From NCBI GenBank assembly GCA_037127255.1, contig JBANSL010000009.1, positions 25,384,475-25,448,474 of the forward strand: DNA of 64,000 bases, read 5' to 3'. A model generated the notes under the pieces. That model was not told where the DNA came from and ran no database searches. It was given only the letters and a program-made list of their open reading frames with translations. Below, piece after piece: positions 19,673-32,246 of this stretch; position 1 is the stretch's first letter, and every line of letters begins with the position of its first letter. The position numbers were made by a program, and so were the translations under genes. The DNA is from Persicaria tinctoria (lineage: Eukaryota > Streptophyta > Magnoliopsida > Caryophyllales > Polygonaceae).

Positions 19673-20777
19673 TTGTTAGTAAATATGTAAGAATAAAACA
19701 AAAAATGTGATTGGTTTAAAAAGATAAAAGGAATAATAAATAATTAAAAAAAGGGAAAAACTTGATTGATGGAAAATGAGAGGATTAAGGAGAAGATGAC
19801 AAATAAGCATTAAGTATTCTAAATTAAGATTATATATATAGTGGGGTGCGCTCCGGTGAAAACCAAAATTGCGGTAAAAACCTGTGAGGGCCGGTTTTTT
19901 AGCCCGGTTCACTTGCTTTATAGCCCGGTTATGAATATAACTGATCTATAAAGTCACAAATTTTAGCTCAGTTCTGAATAAAACCGAGCTATAAAGTCAT
20001 TATTTAATTTTAAAACATGAGTTTTTAGCACGATTTTTAGACTTGACCGAACTATAAAGTGACGTGTTATTTTAAAATTGGAGTTTTTAGCACGGTTTTT
20101 AGGTTGAACCAAGTTATAAAGTCACCATGTGATTGAGGTTTTTAGCACAGGTTTCAAATAAACCAAGATATAAAGTAGTCCTCACGGTTTTTTACCACAA
20201 TTTGAGGTTTTCACCGAAGTCAGTCCCTATATATAGTTATATTATATTGAATTCAATGTTTTGAATTAAGCCCAATTATTAGTAAATATGTCAAGAAAAA
20301 AAAGTGATTGGTTTATAGAGATAAAGGGGATAATAAATAAATAAAGGAAATAAATAATTAAAAAAGGGGGAAAACTTGATTAATGGAAAATGAGAGGATT
20401 AAGGAGAAGATGACACATAAGCATTAAGTATATATTCTAAATTAAGAGTATATATAGATTATTAGTAAATATGTCAAGAAAAAAAAGTGATTGGTTTATA
20501 GAGATAAATGGGATAATAAATAAATAAATAAAGGAAATAAATAATTAAAAAAGGGGGAAAACTTGATTGATGGAAGACGAGAGAATTAAGGAGAAGATGA
20601 CACATAAGCATTAAATATATATTCTAAATTAAGAGTATATATAGATATAGATTATTAGTAAATATGTCAAGAAAAAAAAGTGATTGGTTTATAGAGATAA
20701 AGGGGATAATAAATAAATAAATAAAGGAAATAAATAATTAAAAAAAGGGGGAAAACTTGATTGATGGAAAATGAGAG
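19673..20777 (-). repeat. tandem array of ~185-bp Helitron-like terminal units (left part)
   Basis: Units start with 'ttagtaaatatgtcaag', pass through 'gtgattggtttatagag' and 'gaggattaaggagaagatg', and end 'attctaaattaagagtatatatag'. Copies lie at about 19673-19842, 20277-20457, 20459-20647 and 20650-20777. The unit end, read on the minus strand, is TCTATATAAACTCTTAATTTAGAAT-like, the same 5' terminus as the Helitron at 45997. The array is interrupted by a MULE MITE and then by element G, after which it continues at 47588. Confidence 0.7.
19843..20227. mobile_element. MULE-type MITE, 385 bp, with internal tandem repeats
   Basis: The left end GGGGTGCGCTCCGGTGAAAA and the reverse complement of the right end, GGGACTGACTTCGGTGAAAA, form TIRs of roughly 50 bases. 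A perfect 10-bp direct repeat TATATATAGT flanks it (19833-19842 and 20228-20237); MULE duplications are usually 8-11 bp. Internally there are about five diverged copies of a 60-70-bp unit with 'tttttagc(a/c)cggtt' and 'ctataaagt'. Non-coding. Confidence 0.8.
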
Positions 20778-21737
20778 TGATGCGGGACCATCCAAGACAC
20801 CTTCGGACACACCTATACTTAGATATGGACCTATGATTAGAGCTCGTGATAATGTTGTCATCCTCGAGAGGAAGAAGAAGGCTCCACCATGAGAGAAGTT
20901 CGACGTTTTTAAGATTCGTTCTGCAGTTTAACAACTTTTCGACGTCTCAGTAAATGAGTCGTTCTGAGTCCGTATTTATCGGATTGGATGTGCCATACTA
21001 TGTCGAAACGAGGACTAAGAGATCTACAACTTTGTTGTTGGAGGTTTTTCCAGATTCGACCTAGAGCTTGGCCGAAAATCACATTCCTTGAGCTGTCGCT
21101 GGTTTTGACGGGAATTTATTCTAAGTGTTGGAACTATCTTTGTTGCTATTTTTAGAGACCTTATTTATTTAAGTTATTTTAGGTAATTTAGGGATTTATT
21201 TTAATTTCCATTATATTTATTATTTTCATTAAAAATCAGCCCTAGGTTTTCTAGATTAGAACGGTTGATTCCTCCATTGTAAATTAGACGCCTCTTTGAT
21301 TATAGAAAATTCAGTTTGTGTGAAACACAATTGAGAGAAAGTCAATCGATTCGTAGCGTTGCTCATCGATTGCAAATTGGTTATAGATCTTGCTTGGTTT
21401 GCTTTGAGTCCATCAACCTCGCGAGAGCTTGGTGACCTTGGTAATCACAAGTCCCCTCCTTGTGCCTCCAAGTTGTCCGTTTGGTTGTGTAAGGTTGTAG
21501 AGGCGGGCTTTATAGTCGTTGGTATTTGGTTCGTACCCTCTTAGGAGGCCTGGGGTCTTTGCCTCGTTCTATTTTAGTTCGAATCACCCATCTATCGGTC
21601 TTTATTTCATTGTTTTGTCGAGTCTTTCATTGCTGAGTTTTGTTTGTTCTTATTCTGTTCTTGAGTCTTTGCTTCCAATCTTGTCTTTGAGTCTTGATTG
21701 TCGAAGATCGGGCCATCCTATGGCTAACCCCGTATCA
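20778..21737 (+). repeat. 5' LTR of element G (960 bp)
   Basis: TGATGCGGG...CGTATCA. It matches 45509-47587 once the Helitron insertion there is discounted (977 bp). Visible differences include a 14-base deletion near 20894 relative to the 3' copy and scattered substitutions, so the insertion is not very recent. The first ~150 bases overlap the end of a pol-like reading frame. Confidence 0.92.
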
Positions 21738-21751
21738 AATTGGCATCAGAG
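21738..21751 (+). promoter_or_regulatory. primer binding site of element G (tRNA-iMet type)
   Basis: 'aatTGGCATCAGAG' directly follows the LTR. It matches the plant initiator-Met tRNA primer site TGGTATCAGAGC except for one T-to-C change. Confidence 0.8.
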
Positions 21752-22926
21752 ATTTGATTTCCGACATCAAAAGTTGTGTCTTTCATTCCTAACCACAAAA
21801 CTACCAAAAAAAATAAATAGTCTTTCTTGTTCTTGTTTTTTACTTCTTGAATTTTTGAATTTGATTGCTACTAATCCTTGTTTGTGATTGTTGTGGTTGC
21901 CTTTAACCCTAAACACATCCCAAGCCGAGACCAATAGCAACCATTGAAGCCGATTACTACCTTAATTGTTGTTGAAGTGGAATTAGTGGAGCCGATACAT
22001 TTGATTGAAGCAACATCCTTTGCAATCCTAGTCGGCATACACACACACAAGAATCCAAACCCTAGTTTGCTTTCTATCTTTGGCTATCTTGTTCCATCTT
22101 TGTTTATCTATTTTATTGCCTTATTAAATTTTGATTTTTGATAGATTAAATCTCTTTTATCTATCATAGATTATAGAAGGTCTTAGATAGATATACTTAC
22201 CATATTAGCCAAATCATCACCTATATATATTTCATTAGGGCTACATAAATTTTATTTTTCTTTCACAATAGTTTAAATTTTCAAAAGTCCTTTTTATTTC
22301 ATAGATAGTTTTTTGCATTAGTAAAAAAAAAAACTAGTCTGAAATTGTTTAAAAAAAATACATTCAAAAGCTTAATCCTAGGAGGATAAAATTCACTAGG
22401 GGCAAAAAAGTAAGCTTTCAAAAAAAAGAAGAGAAGGATTGTCGAGTCTAGTGCAAGAACTTCAAGGGCCAATTTTGGTGAAAATAAAAAAGCCTTAGTC
22501 GAAATTCTCAAACACATACCTCCCAAACCATAAAAAAAAATTTAAGCCCTACCTTGCAACTACAACGTCCTTGCTAAGGGTTTGAATCAAAAAGAGGTAA
22601 AAATCAAAGTTCTTCTTTTCTTTTCTTTATTTTCTTTTGTTCTTTTTGTGTCCAGTTCTGGTCGAGTGTCATTTGTGCTGGTCGAGTGCCGCTCGAGTGC
22701 TGCTCGAGTGTCAACTGCTGTCGAGTCCCTTCTTTGGTCATTCTTTGTTCTTTCTCTAGATTACTTTCTTTGATTGTTAATTCCTTGCTTGAGTGTTGAT
22801 TTGCCCAAAGCGGATTACCCCAACAAGCTTGTCATACCAATTAGAGAGAAGAGTGTGAGAGAAACACATTGTGAGTTGTTTTATTTTGCTAATGTTGACA
22901 TAGTTCCGTGTTTGTCTTTATTTGCA
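21752..22926 (+). other. untranslated leader of element G
   Basis: About 1.2 kb between PBS and gag, AT-rich, with 'gtcgagtg(c/t)' repeated near 22650-22730. No gene is seen; ORFs here are short and unconvincing. Confidence 0.5.
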
Positions 22927-23892
22927 ATGTCTCAGCAGGATAACAACGGGAACAATGCCAACAATGGAAACAATGAGAACAACTCCACCAATCCTTCTAC
23001 CTTGCAACCCGAATTGGTAGCCATTCTCAATGGCATCAATCAGAATTTGGCGGCTTTGGGAGCAAGGATAACGGCCGTGGGGTCTAGGCCGAGCAGGTCT
23101 AATAACCTTGGTGGTCAAGGTAATCAAAGGCGTGACGAGATGCCTAAAGATGAAAGGGAAGTCCAAAATCCTAACCCTCCTCCTAACCCTAATTTCAATA
23201 ATCCTATTTTTGAAGAGAACAACTCTCCACGAGGGGAGAGAAATGGTAGAAATAACGGATTTGTTAATGCGCAGGGACAAGGACGGGGAAGAGGAAGAGG
23301 TCGTGGCTTCCAGGAAGAGTTCTATTACTTGGACCGTGATGATGACTTCCACGAGGAGGACTATTGGGATCAACGCCAGAGGCGGAACGACAGAGGAGGA
23401 CGTTACCAATACCGTGAGCCTAGAGATCCTGATCAGGATGGCATAGGTAAGGTTAAGGTAAAAATTCCTTCCTTTGATGGTAACACAGATCCAGATGCAT
23501 ATATAGACTGGGAAACTAAAATGGAACAAATCTGGAACTTTCACAATTTTTCTGAACCTAAGAAAGTCCAATTGGCTTCTTTAGAATTTCAAGGATTTGC
23601 TCTTATTTGGTGGGATAATGTGGTTAAGGAAAGAAGAAGAGCCCTTGATGCGACTATCGCGTCTTGGCACCAATTGAAAGCTTTTATGAGAAATAGGTTT
23701 GTCCCTCAACATTATGCTAGAGAGCTTAGACAACGCTTAGAGAACCTTAAGCAAGGTAATAAAACTGTTGAGGAAACCTTTAATGCAATGCAAGAAACCA
23801 TGGCTAGGGCTAATGTAGTCGAACCCTATGAAGATACAAATGCTAGGTTTCTTAGAATATTGCATCCCGCTTTGGCTCATGAAATTGATTAT
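22927..23892 (+). pseudogene. element G gag, N-terminal part, cut by LARD-1
   Basis: Gag packages the element RNA in a virus-like particle. I place the start at ATG 22927 (MSQQDNNGNN), after the leader. An Asn-rich N-terminus is followed by an Arg/Gly-rich stretch and then the retrotransposon gag domain, with KVKIPSFDGNTDPDAYIDW, FALIWWDNV, MRNRFVP and LRQRLENLKQG in order. The frame is ended artificially by the insertion at 23893. The frame resumes in the same phase beyond the insertion, so gag was intact at this point when LARD-1 landed. Confidence 0.9.
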
Positions 23893-25191
23893 TGTAACGG
23901 CCCGGGATTATGATTCCCGAGTTACGTTTCGAGGGATGAAACCCCTCGTTGGGATCTTGCGCCCCGAGTACAGATTGAAGGTTTGAAATCGAAGATGTGT
24001 AGTTTAAAGTGGGATTTCGCACCCAAATCCGGAAGGTTCGTTGGAGACCCCATGGTAAACCCTTGTACCTGTCCTAAGTCTACAACGCGGAAAATCATTT
24101 ATCATGCAAGGGCACAAGTTCTGAAAATGATACAACGGGCGCCACGGCAGAGACGGGTCAAAACAGAATATAAATAGGGAGAAATTCCAAAAGCGTAAAT
24201 CTGGTGAAGTCAGGTTTCAAACACTCACTCTCCGCCATATGAATAGACCCCGTCATAAATGCACAAAATCAAGTAGTGTATCGGGTACCTGAAATTATAC
24301 CACCAAGTCAGGCTAAGAGTCCGCCCGTGGGTCCTCTGACCGCGCTGAGAAAATATAATACGCCTATACCTAGAATAAAGGATGCCTTCATGCAGTACTG
24401 AAATAAAACCACACTATCATGCTCCTAATTCATATGCGCGGAATATTGAGGAAGGCCTTAACAAAGAATACCAAGTGGTATATCCCTTCTCTACCACCAC
24501 CCCCCTTACAGCTAGGGTGGAGACTGGCCAGTTCGATGCTATAATCATATCAAATCTCATCATCTTATCATATCTCATGCCCATCTCGTATCTCGTGATA
24601 TATATATATATATAAAAGACTCGAGGAGGACAACACCCGATGAAGCTGGGCTGCCCTATGAACCTAGCAAGGACTCTAGGACTCACAGATAACGGCCGTT
24701 CTGTATTCAAACGCATACAGAATAAGAATGCTCATTCGTAAGTGCAATTCCTAAGCATGATACTACATGGCATGCTCTTATGCATATGAAACACCTACAT
24801 ACTATATGACACATCAGGCAGGAGGTACTGGTTACTTAGTAAGCCCCAGAGGTACTTACCTGACTAGCAGATCGGCAACAGGAGAATCCAGCACACAATA
24901 TTCACAATTAAAGAGTATCACCTAGTACATAATGGAATATACATAAGTCTACATCCAACTATTAAGCACTCAAGCACACCTCAATCATTAGAACAAGTAA
25001 ATATTATGAAATTCATTTAATCGCATCATCCGCTCCTCAAGACCACATCGTTTTCCATAAATCATTAATCAACCAATTCCACATGTTCATATTACGGTCG
25101 GAATCCGCTAAACGAGCTTTTAATTCGATTTAAATTCATTTTTAATTGTCCTTTTCCGAAAATTTAGGATTTGGAAATCCGAGCGTTTACA
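23893..25191 (-). repeat. LARD-1 3' LTR (left copy, 1299 bp)
   Basis: On the plus strand TGTAACGGCC...GCGTTTACA; on the element's own strand TGTAAACGC...CGTTACA. It differs from the other LTR by scattered substitutions and by one copy fewer of 'atcatatcaaatctcatc' near 24545. Confidence 0.92.
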
Positions 25192-25208
25192 TCATCCACC
25201 TCTAAAAA
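25192..25208 (-). promoter_or_regulatory. LARD-1 polypurine tract
   Basis: On the minus strand TTTTTAGAGGTGGATGA directly precedes the LTR start TGTAAA. The same sequence occurs at the equivalent place in LARD-2 (35410) and LARD-3 (63899-63915). Confidence 0.85.
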
Positions 25209-28200
25209 CAAGTCTCGTCCCCGAGACTAAAATCTTCTTAAAATAGTGGATGAAGTTTGAAATTGTTGAGTCCAAAGATCATGCCGTTGATCCCGTAAGC
25301 ATCTCATAAGTGCCCCTATGAGATCCCCACAGTACCGTTGTCGTGATCATAATATCCCCAACAGACCGTAGCAAGAATGTAATATGGGCCCCTACCACAT
25401 CCTTACTCTGACTCTTCAGTTATATCATAACTCAAAACATCACAACGTTCTCTTTAAAACACCGTTCAAAACTTCAAGTTCGGCATTAGCCAAAAGCATT
25501 CCTAACCTCTCCATTCATCCTACCATCCACTTCTAAAGGCTAATCTCATATTCTCTTCCTATGTTCTAAGACAGAATTAAGGTTCAACAGTTCAATTTCT
25601 ATCATTTTCATCATCAAGCACCATGTATATATATCGAATAACAATAGCACCTCACGTCTAATAGCATAACATAATCACCTCAAGAATAGCCACATAGCAT
25701 AACATATCTAGCATCGTATCATATATGATAGAATTTATCACATCATCTCAATGAAGTTACACACCATATCAATCAGATAAGCACGCTACATCAATCAGAT
25801 AAGTACATCATACTCATTCTAACTACCAAGTGTCATCGCATTAGAGGCAAACAACTGCTTCCACACAGTAGCATTCCATCGAGTTCAGGGATAACTATGT
25901 TAGTACTACAGTTCCCTATTGTCAATGGCAACACATCAGAGAATCAACATCGTCTATAGCATAGAATTCGCACAACATTCGCCCCAAGTAAAGTATACAC
26001 TAGATCATTATCCCAGGAGAATCTGCCTTACACCACCAATCATGACAAGACACGACCACTACCCATCAGCTCTTGCATTAAGATCAAATTCACCAAGGTC
26101 TACCAACCCAAACCACTACTAGGTATCCCAACTCCTATTCCATCAAGCCATCTAAGGCCAATCCATTTCGACATCCCGATCTCAAGTCTTACCTTCCACT
26201 CGACCATCTAAACTATTTATCGGAGTTCCCAATCACACGGTTTTCGATCCTAATCCGAAAAGCTTAACAACTCGACCAACTACATACCAAGACTCCTTAT
26301 CAAGCGCACCCTCCTCCTTGGGGTCCTCTAACGGTCTCATCTTCGCCTTCTCAGAGAGATCCCAAGTCCCTAACTTAACCTCCCTCACGATCGATCTAGA
26401 CGCTTTTTAACAATCTCGCTTACTCTTCCTGGGCTCTCAAGACTCCGCCCGACCATCATCTCCTAAAGAGACATCTCGAATCACCTTGCTAACTTAAACA
26501 TACTTCCCATGCCACTAACCACTCTCACTAACCATCCACCTCTAAGAACCCAACTCATGCTGACCATCTCACACCTGACACTCCTGACCAATTCTAACGT
26601 AGAACCCAACTAGTGGTACTCCCAACCACGAATCACCATGACCCTCAAGCCGACCCACTCTAGATCCTCTTCCCATTATACTCTTCCTGGACTAGTCCCC
26701 TCAACTCCGTATGTTTTCCCAAATTGCCTCAGATCACGCTTCCTTAAACTTCGAAATCTCTACCACTTAAACTCTTATGTACCAATCATCATTTTCGCCG
26801 AATTCCTATAACATCATCGTCCGAATTTCCTATGTACCGCAACTTCACCAACCTTCTAAAATCTCTTATCCGCTAGCGTCCTCAACACCTTCTGCTTTGC
26901 CTAGTTCCCAAATCCATACTCATAATCTCCCTATCTCTATCTTAAGCCCACAGTCTTACGAGGAATCTCAACTACATCCTTGCCTAGCCACCAGCCGTTC
27001 CTCGAAGATTCATCTCGCATCCTCAAATACCTCAATAGCCACAATAACCTCCACTCATAAATCCCGATTCATTCCCTATGCCAAAGTCCACCAACAACGA
27101 TATAGAAATCTTTCACTCATAATTTCCCCAAACATTACCAATCCTATCTAAACAACCCCAACTACTCATCATACGAACAACCCTGATGTGAACAACCTAA
27201 TATCCTCATTCGATAATTTCCCAAACAACCTCATACTACTCTTCCTTGGCAATTCCTCAACCTCATCCCTTACCGAAATCGCTCCCACTCACAGCACACA
27301 CAACCTAGTCCCAAGTTCTACGATTCCTTGAACGTTCCTTCATCGATCATCCTCGACACCGCCCACGATCCGCTCATAGACTATCTAGACATCTTCCTTA
27401 GCACATCAATCTGTCTCACAACACCTCCCTTCAAGAATCCTCTTGATCAACTTCTAGCTCGTCCATCCACCTCTAGAACTATCCTAACTACCTCTACCCA
27501 CACCCAATCTCAATATCACCCTAATGAAACTAGTCCAGACCTCAGTCAACCACTCTCTTATAGTACCTGCACACACTACCTGCCTAGATTACCACTTCTC
27601 ACTTGGACATCTCCCTCAAAATCTCGCCAAACTAGCCCCACTGATCACCTAAGACCTACCTAGAAGCTCATCTATACTCACAACCACTATCTTTCACACA
27701 TCCCAACTCACTCGGCTATACCCAAGATAACACATCATTTCTGCACCCCATCTCACACGAGCAATGACCCAATCCGAAGACCTTAATCCACTTGCCACTT
27801 TCCGACCTAGCTTACCAAAGAAATCTCTCGACTCATGCCCAAAAAAAAGGTACCACCAGACATATAACCCATAACCTACTCACCAGCAAGTCAGTATACC
27901 AAGCACCAAGGCACATCATCATAGAAACAAGTTAGGCAGGCAATCATTGCTACCAGTTCAGCATATCCATCATCACACATTCAATTATGTCAGTTCTAGT
28001 CTTATCACACAACATCAATTCCGATTAGTATAGAAGAATCCACGATTTGAGTTAAGAATTCTCTTCCTCGTGTCAGCTGGGAGGAACCTCATCGCGATTG
28101 CCATCTTGGAAGCATATTAGTCCTTTTTGCCATCGGTGACGTTGTTCCTGGGGCCTAGGGTTCATGGACCCATCACACTTCCGTTGCGCCGTTCTGTCAT

Positions 28201-30151
28201 CGGTCCTTTCTTGCATATCGACGCTCATCGAAGGATCGCAAGAGTAAGAAGTTACGGAGATAGGGGAGAGACAAGGGTGGACAACACAATTCCTTAAGAG
28301 TTCAGGCATGGACCAGGACTAGGGACGACAAGACCAAGGATAAGATCCCAACCCGAGAGTTACAACGATGCCCTTATAATTATGGCACGCAAACATATAA
28401 AAATCAAGAGATATCATCACATTATTTCACACTAGTATGCACCTATCTCAAGGAATATCGATTTACGCATTCATAACATGTTCCTATAATAATCTTTATA
28501 TGTGTGCAGAACAAGCTAGCAACTTATCATTTCATTCACCAATCATGCTTAACAGACTAAGAACATGTATGCACAGACTGACATGGGACATATATGTCAT
28601 AAGTTATGCAAGACCTAGCAAGCATCACAAGATATCATATGCACGACTTATCACTCAATTTAGATACACACATAAGCAAGTTATAATATTGCGAGATTGA
28701 GACAAGCATGCTAAGATGCACCCTAAAATCATGCTAAGGGTATAGTCAGTTCATGCAGAGTTGGTATAGCAACTATCTCATCACATACATCCATATTCAC
28801 ATACTCACACTAAGATGTCACACAATCATATGAGGGCTTATAACTGGGAGGTATATATCCTACATGATACTAGCAATACTTATTAAACATGTACATAGTC
28901 ATGAGGTCCAATGAGGTTCATCTGGCATGCTAAGTCATCAAATTCACGTTTTAACATACAATGAGAGTTGAGCACACTATCATGGACCTAGTTCATAGGG
29001 AGACGGTAATCATGGGGATTCAATACATACGACACATACATCTACTCATAAGTGCAACAATGTAAGGTACCAGGCAAGTCATGCTGAATTATACCAATAT
29101 ACAATTTCATGAAATCACAAGGAGGCCATCATTATAACTTGATAGAATTCTCTAAGGACAATCACCGACTCATCACCCCGTTTTCCCGTGGGACGCTAGT
29201 ATGACTCGCTTGACACAAAGACATTCACGCCGTTTCCAAGAGGTGAGGGTAAAACTCGTGTTTAGACTCTTGTTGCAAGAAGACATGGTTGACCATTACG
29301 AGGCTCAAGAAGGATGACTCCATAAGATATCGCACTCCTAACTCGGAAGAATGTCGATAGTCAACCTCAGGTAACCATCAAATTATACACAATCCCCGAA
29401 AGTAGTTAGTTGATCGACCCAATTTCCCGTAGAGAATGTTGACATTAGGTATGAGACTCGATTGACATCTATGGTTGGAATATAAATAGAACGAACACTC
29501 TCGACCCTTACTATCACATCCAAGTGCTTTGGTGGGACGGATGACGGAATCGGGATTATCAAGGGGGTTGTACTATGGAAGAACTATCCCGACAACATAG
29601 AAAATCTGATTACATAAGAATAAGGTTTCCTCCCGCTATCCCGTTTGCAAATATGGTCATTTACATGTTCAAGTTAAGGCATTCTTTTTAATTCGCTATC
29701 CTAAGCACACTAGCACTCAACACGGAAGCAATCAACAAGATTAATATGATCCCCTTCGAGGAGAATCGCCATCGGGCCCAATTGCATATATGTATATATA
29801 ACGTAAGCATAGAGACGATCTATGCCGTCCTTCTAGGGAAGACTGGCCGGAGGGGCAAAACCTCACGACCTCTTAACTCAACACTCCAACCTCCGTGGTG
29901 TTCCATGGAGTCTTCTAGGCCCATCTGTAAATAAAAGCTAGTATTTTGCCTACCGTTCCCCGAATTCTACATCCATAAGGGATGTCTACCGCTTGGGTCT
30001 CTACCCACGAGTTTCCCCTTTATTCATTTTAGGTTTTAAGTCCAATTAAATTCATTTTGCCCTTTATAAAATATTTTCCAAAACCATTTGAAAAAATTAG
30101 GCGATTTTCAAAACCTCTTCAACCTATTGTACTCGGATTGCATAACCTCAA
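25209..30151 (-). other. LARD-1 non-coding interior
   Basis: Nearly 5 kb without a recognisable gene. It includes a block near the PPT conserved with LARD-2 and LARD-3 (about 25192-25420), and the 'tagaggtgg' word recurs (complement 'ccacctct' at 25198, 25532 and 26539). The plus strand is unusually C/T/A-rich from 26100 to 27800, which opens long chance ORFs. This interior was presumably RNA cargo. Confidence 0.7.
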
Positions 30152-30162
30152 CTCTGATACCC
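30152..30162 (-). promoter_or_regulatory. LARD-1 primer binding site (tRNA-iMet type)
   Basis: On the minus strand GGGTATCAGAG lies three bases inside the 5' LTR (30166), matching the iMet primer site TGGTATCAGAG apart from its first base. Confidence 0.8.
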
Positions 30163-30165
30163 CTT

Positions 30166-31480
30166 TGTAACGACCCGGGATTATGATTCCCGAGTTACAT
30201 TTTGAGGGATGAAACCCCTCGTTGGGATCTTGCGCCCCGAGTACAGGTTGAAGGTTTGAAATCGAAGATGTGTAGTTTAAAGTGGGATTTCGCACCCAAA
30301 TCCGGAAGGTCCGTTGGAGACCCCATGGTAAACCCTTGTACCTGTCCTAAGTCTACAACGCGGAAAATCCTTTATCATGCAAGGGCATAAGTTCTGAAAA
30401 CGATACAACGGGCGCCACGGCAGAGCCGGGTCAAAACAGAATATAAATAGAGAGAAATTCCAAAAGCGTAAATCTGGTGAAGTCAGGTTTCAAACACTCA
30501 CTCTCCGCCATATGAATAGACCCCGTCATAACAGCACAAAATCAAGTAGTGTATCGGGTACCTAAAACTATACCACCAAGTCAGGCCAAGAGTCCGCCTG
30601 CGGGTCCTCTGACCGCGCTGAGGACATATAATACGCCTATACCTAGAATAAAGGATGCCTTCATGCAGTACTGAAATAAAACCACACTATCATGCTCCTA
30701 ATTCATATGCGCGGAATATTGAGGAAGGCCTTAACAAAGAATACAAAGTGGTATATCCCTCCTCTACCACCACCCCCCTTACAACTAGGGTGGAGACTGG
30801 CCAGTTCGATGCTATAATCATATCAAATCTCATCATCATATCAAATCTCATCATCTTATCATATCTCATGCCCATCTCGTATCTCGTGATATATATATAT
30901 ATAAAAGACTCGAGGAGGACAACACCCGATGAAGCTGGGCTGCCCTATGACCCTAGCAAGGACTCTAGGACTCACAGATAATGGCCGTTCTGTATTCAAA
31001 CGCATACAGAATAAGAATGCTCATTCGTAAGTGCAATTCCTAAGCATGATACTACATGGCATGCTCTTATGCATATGAAACACCTACATACTATATGACA
31101 CATCAGGCAGGAGGTACTGGTTACTGAGTAAGCCCCGGAGGTACTTACCTGACTAGCAGATCGGCAACAGGAGAATCCAGCACACAATATTCACAATTAA
31201 AGAGTATCACCTAGTACATAATGGAATATACATAAGTCTACATCCAACTATTAAGCACTCAAGCACACCTCAATCATTAGAACAAGTAAATATTATGAAA
31301 TTCATTTAATCGCATCATCCGCTCCTTAAGACCACATCGTTTTCCATAAATCATTAATCAACCAATTCCACATGTTCATATTACGGTCGGAATCCGCTAA
31401 ACAAGCTTTTAATTCGATTTAAATTCATTTTTAATTGTCCTTTTCCGAAAATTTAGGATTTGGAAATTCGAGCCTTTACA
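30166..31480 (-). repeat. LARD-1 5' LTR (right copy, 1315 bp)
   Basis: Plus strand TGTAACGACC...GCCTTTACA. It is the 5' LTR in element orientation because the PBS adjoins it. It carries an extra 'atcatatcaaatctcatc' unit at about 30838 relative to the left copy. Confidence 0.92.
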
Positions 31481-31485
31481 ATTAT

Positions 31486-32246
31486 TTCCCTTATTCTACA
31501 CCTACTAAGCTTGTGCATTTAGCGATAAAGGTAGAAAGAGGAGCACGATATAGGTGCCAAGGGAGAATGTCGAGTGGCCAACAGCCCCAATGGCGCCAAT
31601 CTCGACCAAATCAGCCCCAATGGCGTGGTGGTGGTGGTGCACAAGATCGACCAAACCAGCCCCAAGGGAGAGGGGAAGGCGGAGCACTTCGACAGCCCCT
31701 CGACAAGGGCAAAGCGCCTTGGAACGCCTACTGTCCCTAAAGGGAGTAATCCTAACTCTTCTACTCTTAAACCTATGTACATTCCTTGCTTTATATGCCA
31801 AGGTAGAGGACATGTTATGAAGGATTGCCCAAATAAGAAGACTTTCATGATTAATCACCTAGGCAAAAATGGATCTGAAAATTGTAGTGGTGAAAATGTT
31901 GAGCATGTTAATAATGATCAGGATCTTAGTTTACTTACCTCTAAAGATGATTGCATTGAATATGTGCATGTTGATTCATTGATTGTTCATAAATTTTTAA
32001 GTGTTCAACCTATGCCTTATGTTGATAGTCAAAGTGAAGATTTGTGTCATCCTAATTGCTTAGAAAAAGGCAGATTTTGTAATATGATCATTGATAGTGA
32101 CACTTGTTTTAATATTGCTAGCCTTGATATGATTGACAATCCAGCTTTGAAAAAGGAAGAAAACTTGCTAGCATTGGATGTAAACTTAGAGATAAATGAA
32201 CAAGCTAAAGTGTATATTCAATTAGAACCTTATGAAGATATGAAGA
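31486..32246 (+). pseudogene. element G gag C-terminus and protease start, frameshifted
   Basis: The gag frame continues from the other side of LARD-1 and stays open to 31740. A change of frame between about 31690 and 31740 is then needed to enter the frame with the zinc knuckle CFICQGRGHVMKDC (CX2CX4HX4C, 31787-31828). Further on comes the protease-like motif MIIDSDTCFNIAS near 32090. In relatives this is IIDSG(S/T), the active-site D-S/T-G; here Gly has become Asp, which should inactivate the enzyme. The sequence is cut by LARD-2 at 32247. Confidence 0.85.

Larger units (their letters stand above)
23893..31480 (-). mobile_element. LARD-1: non-coding LTR retrotransposon, 7.6 kb, minus strand
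   Basis: LTRs at 23893-25191 and 30166-31480 are nearly identical by eye, with 5-bp TSD ATTAT (23888-23892 and 31481-31485). The PBS complement and PPT show it is transcribed from the minus strand. The 5.0-kb interior has no ORF longer than 124 residues and no recognisable domain on either strand. I therefore call it a large retrotransposon derivative mobilised by an autonomous relative. Its interior is related to that of LARD-2 and LARD-3. Confidence 0.93.

Noticed and set aside
22918..23571. 217-residue minus-strand ORF
   Set aside because: Antisense shadow of element G gag.
26777..27663. 111-124-residue ORFs in LARD-1
   Set aside because: On the antisense strand of the element in a C/T/A-rich region that rarely forms stops. 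No recognisable motif, and no counterpart noticed in LARD-2 or LARD-3.
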